Both the position numbers and the translations under genes were made by a program. The notes under the pieces were generated by a model, which worked only from the letters and a program-made list of their open reading frames with translations, had not been told where the DNA came from and searched no databases. From Typhlomys cinereus (taxonomy: Eukaryota; Chordata; Mammalia; Rodentia; Platacanthomyidae): a stretch of 64,000 bases of DNA. Location of the stretch: positions 4,621,695-4,685,694 of the forward strand of contig JALPQD010000124.1 of assembly GCA_023101885.1 (NCBI GenBank), given 5' to 3'. Shown piece after piece: positions 53,241 to 64,000 of the stretch. Position 1 is the first letter of the stretch, and every line of letters starts with the position of its first letter.

Positions 53241-54749
53241 TATCAGATGCTGGGGAAGCCTCAGTCTTGCGGTCTTTGTAGCTTTGCTTGTGAAATGAAA
53301 ACGTCAGGATTGGGAGATTAAATACCATTAGATATTTTAAAACACAGTAGAAAATATGAAGTACTAAGACATACGCTGGGTAAATAAGGGCCCCTAAGAA
53401 AACAAGCCGAGAAGTTTTTCGGACTCTCGGGGTTTATCCACCTGGGGACTGTTTCCCCCAAACTCTGACACCATGCAGTCAGTGTTACCTTCAGGTGTTG
53501 GAGCCGTGGGAAGTCAGTCCCCTTCTGTGGTGTATACGACACGGCTTGTCCTGGGGGCACCTGGCTCCGGGCAAAGGTTCATGAACTGACCGCGGGTCGT
53601 GGCCTGCTGTGCTGGAGCTCACGCCCACTCCTCGGGCCGTGGGCACTGGCTGCACGTTGCCTGGAATCCAGTTCTCACAGAGACCCGAATCTCAGAACAA
53701 GCCCAGGGTCTAGAAACACCTGACCCTCGGCGGGCTGGTGGGTCCACCGTCTGCTCCCAGCTTTTCCAACGGGCAAGAAGCCACCGCCCTGGCGATGAGA
53801 TGCACGTTGCTCACACGTGCCGCACCCACACTTCCGGTGCAGGACCGGAGCGACCCGGTGTGCACTGGGCTGAGTGCATCTGGTGGTCTCCCCGCACTCC
53901 CAGCGGCTCCAGAGCTCTGAAGCCCCCCCTTCAAGGCTGCCCACTTTCTGCTCCATTTCAGGACCACTACACTCCAGCAGGCTGAAGTGACCCCGCTCAC
54001 CGCACCCCGCTTTCTGCTTTCTCTTGATTTTTCAACCTCAGCCCCTGGCCACCCACGCAGGGCCTCCTAGTCCCCTCCTCAGGCGTAGCTGAAGTGCCGG
54101 CGGCATGAAGCTGGTTTCTCCTGGGCCAGGGCGCTGCTCTCCTCCAACAGGCTCCTGTCACCCAGGCTTCAGATAGGAACGAGTGGGATGTCCCCGAAAG
54201 CGCCTTTGGGGGATATTCCATGGGAACCCACGTTATCAAATGAAAGATTCCCCTTTCTTTGAACACGCCCGCTGGCTCTGCTTGGTCTGCTTCTCTTCTC
54301 TCTGCAACCCGCACTAACTTGTGCGAACGTCCCCCCCCTCGTTCCTTCCCCCCCCCCGCCCCCGCATCATATTAAATTTCCAGCGGTTGCGAAGAAGCCT
54401 CTCGCTAACTTTCTTCCTGTCCCCACCATTCTCTTCTGGCTGGGCAGTGTGTGCAATTACATCGAGCTGCCTTTGAGGGTCGGATTAGACTCTGAGTCTC
54501 CTGATTAACCTTTGCCATTGTGGAATAGCTCCCCCTCTCCTCCCCCCAGATGCCTGACGCCCCACTTGGCGCCACCCCCAGCCTACCCCATTTTGTTACT
54601 TTGCAGGGTGGGGGTGGGGAGGCTGTACAGGCCCCCTGGGGGAATTCTCTGTCTCCACATGGAATGTGCTCACCTAACACCCCACAGGAATCTTCCGGTT
54701 AACAGGCACTACACAAAGTTCTTCTTATTTTGATATTTGGAACGCAAGG
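53241..54749. other. Unassigned GC-rich sequence
   Basis: No repeat recognised beyond C-runs at 54330-54365. Frames overlap on both strands without domains. Confidence 0.4.
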
Positions 54750-55700
54750 TGTCAGAAGGGAAAGTTAAAAAACAGACCAAAACCACAAATGACATCTATT
54801 TACACGAGAGAAATTTCCAAGTAGAAAACCTTGACATTTTAATCGTAACATTGAGCTGAAAGTATTTTTCACACAACACCCCAAAAATGGTGAGTTCTGA
54901 CAATTGAAGTTGTTTTTATTTTTATGAAAAAGAACTGTTTTAATCTGGCATGAGCACTTCAGCTTTTCAAAGATCAGTAGAAAAGTACTTTGCCAGTTAT
55001 CCAACAAAAAATGTTCGATAAGTGTGTATTTTAAAAGCTACACACAAAAAAGTTCATTCCAGAAATAACCAATATAAGCCTTGCTGGTAAACGAGATGTT
55101 TGATATTTTTAAAGTAATCATGCAGAGATAGTCACAATAATTGCATCTCACCGAACTTCCTTTCCGGGCTGCTAAAATCCAACTAACATGAATAAACAAT
55201 CACTTTAAACGAAGCAAGGAAATTCGTTTATACTAATTGCTTATAGACAGCATCGTGAGCATGAACTTAATTCAGACCCAATTTGAAGACCCCTACACTG
55301 TTAAAATGGGTGTTGAATGTGTTGTGGGCTGACGCTATTTCGTCTGAAGACCCCGCGGAGTTGCACAGTGAAGTTCTTGTCATTATTTTCCCTTGCCGGT
55401 GTCAGGATGCGTCCCGTTAATACGGGCACTTTGTCCGGTGCTTTACATTTGGAGACAGATTTAAGTATTAAGTGCCTCTAATGTCTGCAGCCCGGGAATC
55501 CTTCCCGAATTTGTAACAGTGACCAGAACAGACCGCATTACACTCTCCAAATGGTGCGGTTTTGCATTTGAATGTCTGAATTATCCCCGTTTCTTAGAGA
55601 CCAGCACAACACCAACATCTTAAATCCTCAAAATACCGTTCGCTTCACTGAATGCTCGCGATCCGGCATATGTGTAATTATTCTGTAATTCTCTCCAAAA
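54750..55700. other. Repeat-free AT-rich block, candidate conserved non-coding element
   Basis: About 950 bp with no SINE, microsatellite or long frame, in a window where SINEs otherwise recur every 1-3 kb. It has high complexity and many AT-core motifs (TAATTGC, ATTAAAT, CTTTAAACG). Repeat exclusion suggests constraint, but conservation cannot be seen from one sequence. Confidence 0.3.
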
Positions 55701-57159
55701 TGTAATTCCTTGGAAATGCATACCAGGTTTCCCCTATTGTAAGTCCAATGGCTACTTCTTTGTGACTGCCTCTTTAGTAGGTAACAAGCCAGTCTGTGTG
55801 TCTGGGAGCAGTCTTGGTAGTGAGGGTTTCTTCCCAAGCCCCTTCCAGGACGCCCCTGGGGTGGGGGTGGGGGGGTGTGCTGGGCGTTTGTTTAAGGGTA
55901 CGAACCCCGACCACAAAAAGACCATTTAACACAGGGCGCCGCAAGAAGAGGCTGTGTTACCACACAAGCCCGCCCCACGCCTCCCAGCGGCCGGAGGAGG
56001 GGTTAGGTAGGAAGTCCAGCCTTTCCACAGCTGGCTGTGGTCCTGCGTGGGTGCAGACAGGTTTAGAGGCAGAAACCCCTGTCAGAGGGCGCAGCTTTGG
56101 ATATGCTCGGCCGTCGAAATTTGAAACAGATACTTTATCCCTGATAGCTGGGAGGGGGGTGGGGGGTGGAAGAAGCAGAATGGAAGAGGGAGTCGGGGGG
56201 GGGGGGTTTGTAAGCCTGGCTCTTCTTTCATCGAAGGTGTGGGAAGGTCCTTGGGAACTCTGCTGAGGACTTTCTCAGGAGCAACATCCATCCGCACGCA
56301 GCGTCTTCCCGCCATGACACCCCCGAGTGTGCGCGAGGGCCCTTGGGAATCGATGCGGGCCGCTCCAGTGTCCCCAGCCACAGCGACTGAAGCCCATCCT
56401 TAACGCAGCATGAGTCCTTTCCTTGCTCTTTGGCGGCAGCAAAGGGGGCTGGGTCTGTGGGTGTCCACTGGTACCTTTGAAGGACTCTGGGGGTCAGGGT
56501 TGGGAGAGAATGTCAAGCTGCAGGGTCACAGTCAGGCTATGAATAATTGATAATCACCCAAAATGGGTGTCTGCGTGGGGCCAGTCCCGTGTGGCTGAAC
56601 TTTGCAGATCTCTTGCCTTCCGAGCCCCATGCTGACAAGAAACATGACTTCAGCGCCGCTCCCTGCTGGCTCTTGGCCATGCTGCTCTAGAAAGTTAGAA
56701 TCTGGGGGCAGATGCTGGGGTCGGGAAGGAAAATCTAGCGCATTGACCATTTGAAAGAAAAAAAGAACATTTCTAGAAGCTTGCTAAAGGAATCTCTCTT
56801 TTTTAATTATTTTATTTCTCTAGTTTTACCAACATATTGAATACTTATCCCTGTATTCTTTCATTCCCTCTCCCTCCATCCCCTCTCCCTCCCATCCCCT
56901 CATCAATCCATCCCAGCCCCTCCCACCCTCCTGCCTGTCTATTTCTGTGGACCCCAGGATTTCCTCTGGCTTCTCTACTCTTGTGCCGTTCAGGCCTCTG
57001 CGGCATACCAAGTTGCCCCTCCTTGGGTCACCCCACTAATAGGGGCATTTTCCTTCACTCATCCAGCCTTAATCCCCAAGATTTCCACTGTATGTTCTCA
57101 TCTCTCCTGAGTTCCTCGCTAGCGTACAGGGCATGTTGATATGTCAGTTATTATGCAGG
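55701..57159. other. Unassigned intergenic sequence
   Basis: Has G-runs at 55860-55875 and 56150-56210 and a CT-rich stretch at 56860-56940. No gene is supported. Confidence 0.4.
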
Positions 57160-57327
57160 TCTGGACAGGACAGTCTCACTGCAGTGAGTTCCCGGATGCA
57201 GCAGTCCTGCCTTCCCTTCTTCTTTGAGGCTGGGTCGCATGGGGTCCGGGAGCGCGGCTGGAGTGGCCTGGGATTTATTCAGATCTCCCTCCATTCCTGA
57301 GTGCTCTGTCCTCCGCCAGCACAGGTT

Positions 57328-57402
57328 GAACGGTGCTGGGGTGGATCCCAGGGTCCTGTCCGTGTTAGGCAGGCACTCTACCTGCTGAGCTCCGTCCCCA
57401 GC
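57328..57402 (-). repeat. ID-type SINE
   Basis: The minus strand reads GCTGGGGACGGAGCTCAGCA, GGTAGAGTGCCTGCCTAACA, CAGGACCCTGGGATCCACCC, the tRNA-Ala-like ID head with recognisable A and B boxes. Confidence 0.75.
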
Positions 57403-57426
57403 ACAGCAATTATGTCTCAGTCTTTT

Positions 57427-57995
57427 TTTTTTCAATTCAACAATTTGCTTTATTTAAACGTAGCAACTTTCATATATGAAACAACAGCTGAAATTCAACA
57501 CCAATAACAAATATAAACGTTTTAGCAGATCAAAACATGTGTACATGTCAGGCAAATTTTATGAATGTCTTTAAAAGGCAGGTATTCAAACCATATAAAA
57601 CATTCATAAACAATATATATCAACAGATACAATTGGAATTTAAACTAAACTGAAAATACTTCAATTTTTGTTAATATTTAGGACACACACTTTCACTAAC
57701 TTAAGATATCTACACTTCCCGGGGCTGGAGAGGTGGCTCGGGGGTTAAGCCTCTGCTTTGCAGGCAGAAGGTCCTGAATTCAGATCCTAGACCCCACGGC
57801 CGGGCAGAATGGGGGGGTGGCCTGCGTTTTTGTCCTGGTTGGGTGGAGCTGTGAATCCTGGGCGAGTAACAAGAGGAAGGGAGGCGTCATGGTGGTTCCC
57901 GAATTCGTCCGTGGTTCTACACACACACACATACATACACATGCACATACATACACATACGCACAATTGAATAAATAAAAATCTACACCTCCCAC
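57427..57995 (-). pseudogene. Retroposed 3'UTR fragment (source gene not identified) with nested SINE
   Basis: The minus strand shows UTR-like AT-rich single-copy text, an AATAAA signal (57454-57449) and, ~17 nt later, a terminal A-tract (T-run 57423-57432 on plus). The near-matching 13-mers GTCTCAGTCTTTT (57414-57426) and GTCTGAGTCTTTT (57996-58008) could be its target duplication. A family 1 SINE later inserted at 57721. The parent gene was not recognised and no coding part is included. Confidence 0.55.
57721..57980 (+). repeat. Family 1 SINE nested in the retroposed 3'UTR
   Basis: The head GGGGCTGGAGAGGTGGCTCG is followed by the family 1 body and a tail of (CA)(TA) then AATTGAATAAATAAAA. 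Flanked by ATCTACACTTCCC (57708-57720) and ATCTACACCTCCC (57981-57993). Confidence 0.88.
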
Positions 57996-58312
57996 GTCTG
58001 AGTCTTTTCAAGAGTGCAAAGGACCCTGCACTGACCCAGAGCAGCTGCTGGGAGAGAAGCCACCAGAACCCCAGAGCCCCGGTGGGAAGACTCTTAATTT
58101 CGGGAGGGACAGCTTAAGCTGGAGAGAGACTGCAGGGATGTGAAAGAAATAAGAGGAATGTCACCACGGATCCAGACCATTGTTTAGAGAGCTCTCGGTC
58201 TTCCCAAAGAATAACTGCTGCACCATATGTAAATAAGCAAAGTTCCTGGATTCTTCTGGATTATTTATATCCCTCGCAAGGTCCTTGCTTGACCCTAAAT
58301 GGAAATCTTTTA

Positions 58313-58328
58313 TTTTATCTTATTTCCC

Positions 58329-58365
<37 letters not shown>

Positions 58366-58590
58366 ACTGTGTGTCCTTGTAGTGGACCAAGGGTGACTTT
58401 GGGAATCATCCTGGATTGCTTCTACTTCCTTTTTGCTTCATTCTGGGATTTCCCAGACTCTGCCCACCAGGACTGGAAGTACAGGCCGATGCCATTTCCA
58501 CCGGGTATTTTACATGGGACCTGGAATTCAAACTCAGTTCTTCCTGCTTTCAAGGCAGAGTCTTAACCCCTGAGCCATCTCTCCAGCCCC
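58313..58590 (-). repeat. Family 2 SINE with target-site duplication
   Basis: The (TG)n tail is at 58331-58364, then GTGCACTGTGTGTCCTTGTA, with the head ending CCATCTCTCCAGCCCC. An 18-bp duplication with two mismatches is at 58295-58312 and 58591-58608 (CTAAATGGAAATCTTTTA / CTAAATAGAGATCTTTTA). Confidence 0.88.
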
Positions 58591-58608
58591 CTAAATAGAG
58601 ATCTTTTA

Positions 58609-59904
58609 GAAAATTTGTCGATATGTATTTGGGGGGACAACATGCAACAGAAGTGATCTTCTGTGAATCTCCTCTTTGGGTATGTGGCTGACAGCCACTC
58701 AGCGGCACTCAAGACCTGTTGACTCATTTTGCAAACGCTTCTGCGTCCCCTCGTTGACCAGATTAGAAGCAGCAGAAAGCAAACAGATGCAGACAGGGTC
58801 TGAGGGAAATGAGAGCAGTGGCAGGACAGCGAGGGGAACAGGAAATCCATACGCAGCCGGCGGAACCCAGCGGAGCCCCCGCAGTCTGCAGCGGCTGAGC
58901 CTTTGCGTGTCGCTGACACGGAAGGTCGTTGAGCCAAAGCACAGGAAAAGCTGGGACGCGTGTCACTGGGACGTGTGGCCAGGAAGAAACTGTGCGGGCC
59001 AGGAAGAAACTGTGCGGGCCAGACGCCAGCCCGACTCTGAAAGGTGTGCTTAGAATGACCTCCACGGGTCTTCAAAGGAGACGGAAGTCTTCCTTGTCAT
59101 CGGAAGAAACTGACCCGCCCTGAGGAAATGTCTCAGCCCCGGACACAAGCAAAAGGAGCGGAGTTCAGGGTCCCACAGCCCGTATAACACACCAGCAGGC
59201 GGTGGGGGGCACCTCCTCTTCCAGCCTCAGAAGGCCGGGCCTGGCTCGTCTGAGTAGCCCTAATGGTGTGTTCTGGTTTAATCAGAATCTGGGCCCCAAA
59301 ATAATAAGGTGGAAAAGCGATAGAGAATGATTCACCCTTGAGCCTCCACACACACAGGCATTCGCATGCGTGTGAATCCACACACACAGCCATGTACATC
59401 CACCTACATGGGAACACACACACATGCCTGCACCCCATGCCCACATATACATGAACATGAGGGGAGCCCTTAAAAGTAATTGATCCCCTCTGGGTCAGTT
59501 GGGTGTGTACTATGGCAAGTTTGGCCCTCACAGTGTTAAATCAGAGCGTTGGGCACTTGGTCAGATGTTCTAGCTCTTCCTACGAGGGCCAGGTTTGTGG
59601 TCTCCACCAATCACTGGGTCCCTGAGGAGCCAAGGCATGGCACGCCTGAGTACTGACTTCCCTCATCTGCCCCACCGAAACTCTCGCACCTTTACATTTC
59701 CACAGATGAGATCCCTCAAACACACCTGATTTCTAATTATTTATTTTCACAATTTCATTACACACACACCACACACACCAATTTTTTAGGCGTTCCTCAG
59801 TCGCTTAGGTGTTTGTTGATATAGAGCTGTGGCATGCGGGCCCCTCGTCTCCCCGGGTGAGACACTAATGCGGAGCTTTGAGCATCGGGGCTTTTAATGC
59901 GTGT
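58609..59904. other. Unassigned sequence
   Basis: Contains an exact 20-bp tandem pair AGGAAGAAACTGTGCGGGCC (58981-59020). No gene is supported. Confidence 0.4.
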
Positions 59905-60088
59905 TTTGAGTAGAGAGAGGGAGGGAAGAGAGGGAGGGAAAGATGAAAAATGCCACGTGCGCCGATGGAGCTCAGAGGACAGCGTTCAATCAGCCTCTCT
60001 CCTTTTACCCTGTAGGCTTCCGGGGCTTGAACTCGGACCTCCGGGTTTGTGAGCAGGCCCTACCTGCTGAGCTAGCTCCTGCCCCAAC
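59905..60088 (-). repeat. B3/B4-like SINE
   Basis: The purine-rich tail (GAGAGGGAGGGAAGAG) is at the left. GGGGCTTGAACTCGGACCTC and CCTACCTGCTGAGCTAGCTC at the right are the reverse of a tRNA-like head. Confidence 0.6.
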
Positions 60089-61074
60089 ATGTCAAGAACT
60101 CTCATCTCAGCGAAAACACAGAAAATTTCCATTTTTGCTTTTAGATTTTGTCATCGTATTTCTGATGATGCCTAATAGAACGTCTGTATTGTTTCTATAA
60201 AAAAGAAAACAGTTCATGAGAGTTGTTTTTAAGACATAAAAAACTAAACTTGAGGCTTGAGGTGGTCCAAGCTCTCGGGGAGAGCCTGTCTCAGGACAAC
60301 ATCAGCCAGTGCCCTGCCCTGAGCTTGGCACATCTGTTTCTAAGAAACGCCGCCGCCAAGGCGCTTCCCTCTGCCCACGCAGGACTTTCGCGGCCGAGCT
60401 TTCTGGGCTTGGGGAGTTAAATTAGCATCCAACAAACCAGCAAGACATGGTGTGACAAGAAGCCCCCGAGTGAAGACCTATTTCCAGTGCTGAGCCTTTG
60501 CGTCCTCCTTCAGGGACTTGCTAACTGTGGACTGGGCAGGGAGGGACATTTTGGGGGGTCTCAGGGCTGCTCCCCAGGATCATCTCACTGTACAGTTCTT
60601 AGAAATCTTGGGGACGTGCATGACCCTCGCGCTGAATGTCCCAGCAAACAAGCTGATCAAAAGGAGCCCAGGAGCCGGGCCCTGGGCAGGCAACCTTAAT
60701 ACGGCAACAGCTTGTGGCGAGTAAATCCTCTCGCTAAAGGTTTTGCCCGATCTGAATAAATTCAGTCTCCAAATCTGCTCTTGATCTAAGCCCATTAAGC
60801 GTCCCTGGAGGACGCGGGACCTTCGAGGTTACTGCTAACGACAGCAGACAGGACTGTGGCTCCTTCCTGAAGACCCGCTGCGGGAAGCACAACGCTTCCT
60901 TCCGTCAGGTCGTCTTTGGAGAACGCCCTACCCCTCTTTTAAGGGTGACAGCATTTATTGGGGGGGTGATGTTCAATTCTTGAGAAATTTTCAGGAAACC
61001 CGAGTTCACAGCATGTAAACAGTTCCGGAGACCGATTGTTAGGGTCAGAAAAGTAAGATGCCAGAGCTAGCATT
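60089..61074. other. Unassigned intergenic sequence
   Basis: No gene or repeat recognised. Confidence 0.4.
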
Positions 61075-61437
61075 GCGTGTGCGTGTGTGTGCATGTGTGT
61101 GTGTGCGTGTGTGTGCATGTGTGTATGCGCGTGTGCGTGTGTGCATGTGTGTGTGTGTGCGTGTGCGTGTGTGTGTGTGTGTGCGCGCACACACATGCAC
61201 AGCCACGAGCCCATGGAAGCCCAAGGGCGACTTCAGGAATCATCCTGGCTTGCTTCACCTCCTTACTGGTTTGCTCGGGGTTTCCAGGCTCCACCTTCCA
61301 GAGTTGGAAGTACAAGCCACCACAACACCTTTCTGCCTGGCGGTTTTTGTTGTCTGTTTTTTTTTTCTGATTTTTTTACAGGTGGGATCTGGAATCCAAA
61401 CTCAGTCCTTTTGCTTGCAAGGCAAAGTTCCAGCCCC
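61075..61437 (-). repeat. Family 2 SINE with long (TG)n tail
   Basis: TG/GCGTG tail at 61076-61190, then the body CATCCTGGCTTGCTTCACCT ... CCAGGCTCCACCTTCCAGAG. There is a T-rich insertion (61350-61378) before the head remnant. Confidence 0.7.
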
Positions 61438-61454
61438 CGTGGCGGTGTTAGGAG

Positions 61455-61680
61455 TGATTCCCAGGGGCTTGAGGAGACGCTCAGGCAGCACAGTACTCGA
61501 CACGCAAGCTTGAGGACCTGCGTTTGATCCCAGCACCCACCTAGGAAGCCGGACATGTGGTGCACACTTGCAATGCTGCAGGGGGTGGGGGGTGGGGAGA
61601 CAGAAACCCCGCCCACTGGGAAGTCAGCTGGCCTAGTCAACAAGCGTCCAGTCTCAACCAAGCCACCCCCTACAGAATCC
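61455..61680 (+). repeat. B3/B4-like tRNA-headed SINE
   Basis: GACGCTCAGGCAGCACAGTA, GAGGACCTGCGTTTGATCCC, AGCACCCACCTAGGAAGCCG: a tRNA-like promoter followed by a B4-like body. Confidence 0.5.
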
Positions 61681-62310
61681 CACCTGCTTTCCAAACTTCC
61701 GCATTTGTGTGTCACGAAGCCCCTCTGATCTGGCCAGTCCCGGTCAGAAGCTGAGACGCATGAGCGGCTTCTGATAATCTGTGGACAGTGGTCCTGGGGC
61801 GGTTGCACCAGTGTCTACAGGGGACACGATCGAGGCTGCGAAGCCCTAACGAACTCACCTGGCCCGGGACGGAAGCCCCAAGCTTCCCAGTGGTCGTGTA
61901 GCTGGTGAGACCAGTTGGCACAGGTCCAGAACATGTATGTCCGCAATGCTCTCTGGGATGCCTGGAAACAGCTCCCAGCCAGCAGCCAAGTGCCCTCCAG
62001 GCTGTGCGCCCCCTAGAGGCCGCAGGGAGAATCTGCACTTTCCCTGAGCCCCCGATCCCTGCAGAGCCCCTCACTGCTGGGCGTCTGGCACGGTGTGGTC
62101 TCTGTGCGTCACAGCTCCGGGCCCTCGGGCGAGCCACTGCCATGTCACCCTCAGTAACTCTTGATCGCTCTCCTAAAGACCTTGCCGAGTTCCTTCACCC
62201 GCGGGACTGGGGCTGGGACGCAGGTTGTCACATCCAGCTGCTGTAGAGGTAAGGCCAGGGGCAGTTAGATGTGACGGAGTAAAGACACAGGCACCGACGT
62301 GAGGCCCTGG
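61681..62310. other. Unassigned sequence
   Basis: No gene or repeat recognised. Confidence 0.4.
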
Positions 62311-62580
62311 CTGGGGAGATGGCTCAGGGGTTAAAGGCTTTGCCTCAAAAGCAAAAGGACCGCAGTTCAGACCCCAGATCCCATATCATCTAGGAGGGCA
62401 GCCTGCAATTCCAGCCCTAGAAGGTGGAGACTGGGAAACCCCAGCGCAAAGCAATAAGAAGGTAGAGCAATCCAGGATGGTTCCCAATGTCACCCTTGGT
62501 CCTCGACAGGCACACACACTCAAGTGCCTTCTGGTATGCACACGCGCACACACGCGCACACACACATGCACACACACCAG
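62311..62580 (+). repeat. Family 2 SINE, full-length
   Basis: Head GGCTGGGGAGATGGCTCAGG, GGTTAAAGGCTTTGCC, ACCGCAGTTCAGACCCCAGA, family 2 body, (CA)n tail. Confidence 0.85.
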
Positions 62581-62625
62581 ACTGAAGCCCCATACTGGGG
62601 TAAGACTAAAAGATAAAATGTGGCA

Positions 62626-62885
62626 TTGGAAAGATGGCTTAAGGGCTTTAGACTGTGCTTTGCAAGCAGAAGGTCCTGAGTTCAGATCCCGGGCCCCACA
62701 TAAAAAAGCAACTATCAACATTGGTGGTGGCCTGCACTTCTGACCCTGGAGGGCAGAGCCTGGGAAATCCCAGGCGAAGCAAAATGCAGGTAGAAGCAAC
62801 CTAGGATGATTCCCAAAGTCACCCTTGGTCCTCACAGGGACACACAGTGCCCTCTGACACACAATAAATTAATTAATTAATCAAT
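62626..62885 (+). repeat. Family 2 SINE, near full-length
   Basis: Head ATTGGAAAGATGGCTTAAGG, AGGTCCTGAGTTCAGATCCC, body GCCTGGGAAATCCCAGGCGA, and tail (AATT)n. It lies head-to-tail after the previous SINE. Confidence 0.85.
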
Positions 62886-63930
62886 TAAAAGATATAAATA
62901 GCACAAGGGTGAGTGCCGGCCGGTGATAAACTGGCTGATGAACAAGCTACTTACCGAGTAAACCGTGGTGCCAAACGCCGAGCAAGCGCAGCCGCGGGGC
63001 CGGGTGAGAACGTGCGCGTGTCTCAATCGAGCTGCGGCCAGGCGGCGTGCACTGTCACCCGAGCTCCCGCCAGGACCCTTGGCCTTTGGCCCAGCTGTCC
63101 GTCAGGGACGTGCTGTGTGTGGTGTCCATGATGCGACCGGGCTGAGTCCAGGTCAGTCACTCACAGCTGCACAGCATGTGACTGGTTCCTTCCTCTTCAC
63201 CCGCTTCTCATGGTGCAGTGGAGACAGCGGGTGAGGCTCGCAAGAACTTTCCTCTGTGCCAGCTAAGAGTGACAGCAAGGCCTTCTGGGGCGTGACAGCG
63301 ATTGTGGTCGTAGGCTGGGCACGGATCCTTGGAGATCTGTAAGCGGGTAGGACCGGTGCGCAGGAGTCTGACGCTGTGGTCATGTCAGTGGCTGAGGGAA
63401 GTGGCACCATGCGCCGTGGGCAGGGGGGTCAGCTCTGTGGCGTGCAAGCGGGAAGCCAGAGCAGGGGCTCAGATCCGTGGTGTGTTATGCGGGCCTTGTG
63501 TCTTCCTGGGCAGGTGCTGGGCCGAGAGTCCGTCTGTTGGTCACATATCAGGTGCTCTGGAAGCTAAAGGAGTGTGGCAGGGAGAGCAGGAGCGGGGAGA
63601 CGGGGGCACCCTTCACCTCTGCATAGCTTCGTGGGTTGGATCCACTGCACCCCACTGTAAAGTGCCCGCTCCCGTGGGACAGCAATGGTCAATTTTACCC
63701 CCACCATGTGCCCATAGCATGCATGCCACGTGGATGGATGGATCAGAATCACGGGGGAGGTGTGGTAAGATCCATCGTAAATTAGCGAGATCCAGAGAGC
63801 AGGTACTAAACACGATGCCAGGTACAATCTGTAGTGTGTCTGCAGCTGGAGCGAACCACAGCTAGCGCTAGGCAGGACCCAGAACTCCACGGAGCCGCGG
63901 AAGACAGTCATTGTAAGACGACCCCAACAC
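62886..63930. other. Unassigned sequence
   Basis: No gene or repeat recognised. Confidence 0.4.
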
Positions 63931-64000
63931 AGGAAGGAAGGTTGCGAGGGAGGAAAGGAGGGTGAAGGAAGGGAGGGCAGATTGGGAGGGGAGGGGGGGG
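63931..64000. repeat. Purine-rich tract at window end
   Basis: GGAAGGAAGGTTGCGAGGGA-type G/A-rich sequence running off the window. Confidence 0.7.

Noticed and set aside
1..64000. CRISPR array or bacterial operons
   Set aside because: SINEs, retroviral LTRs and microsatellites show this is mammalian DNA; the tandem repeats lack CRISPR repeat-spacer structure.

Overview
This window looks like non-genic mammalian DNA, most likely from a rodent. It is dense with tRNA-derived SINEs whose heads resemble rodent B2 and ID elements, and it also holds B1-like (7SL-derived) pieces, MIR relics, many (CA)n/(TG)n microsatellites and polypurine tracts. The commonest SINE has a B2-like head, a roughly 120-bp unique body and a (CA)n...AATAAATAAA tail. 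It does not look like mouse or rat B2, which suggests a less-studied rodent lineage. No host protein-coding exon could be supported; the many short open frames in the flanks are SINE, microsatellite or chance frames.

Layout. 1-25.6 kb: SINE-rich intergenic or intronic DNA with three copies of a ~400-bp interspersed repeat, two large inverted repeats (11.1-11.8 kb and 12.6-13.5 kb), several minisatellites, and a candidate old LTR near 21 kb. 25,669-50,988: one 25.3-kb block, all on the minus strand, made of four near-identical ~1.78-kb LTRs separated by three near-identical ~6.06-kb internal regions of a betaretrovirus-like endogenous retrovirus. The whole block is flanked once by the 6-bp duplication ATGACG. 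51-64 kb: SINEs, a 300-bp polypurine tract, a repeat-free AT-rich block at 54.75-55.7 kb, and a retroposed 3'UTR with a younger SINE nested in it.

The retroviral element. Read on the minus strand, each unit has: an LTR with TG...CA ends (TGCCGC/GCGGCA), TATA box and AATAAA; a Lys3-type primer-binding site; a leader with three copies of a 24-nt hairpin-forming repeat; a splice donor just before the gag start; a gag-dUTPase-protease region that runs into the first ~35 residues of reverse transcriptase; about 1.9 kb of AT-rich sequence with no coding sign where pol should be; a splice acceptor and a 42-codon frame where env should start; a transmembrane-subunit remnant of env; a polypurine tract; and the next LTR. 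Polymerase, integrase and the surface glycoprotein are absent, so the element could move only with proteins supplied by another virus. In the left unit gag-pro is one uninterrupted 879-codon frame. In the other two units it is broken by single-base length changes in homopolymer runs, which could be real or long-read consensus errors.

The single target duplication around four LTRs points to one insertion that later grew by LTR-LTR unequal recombination. The LTRs are so similar that both events must be recent.
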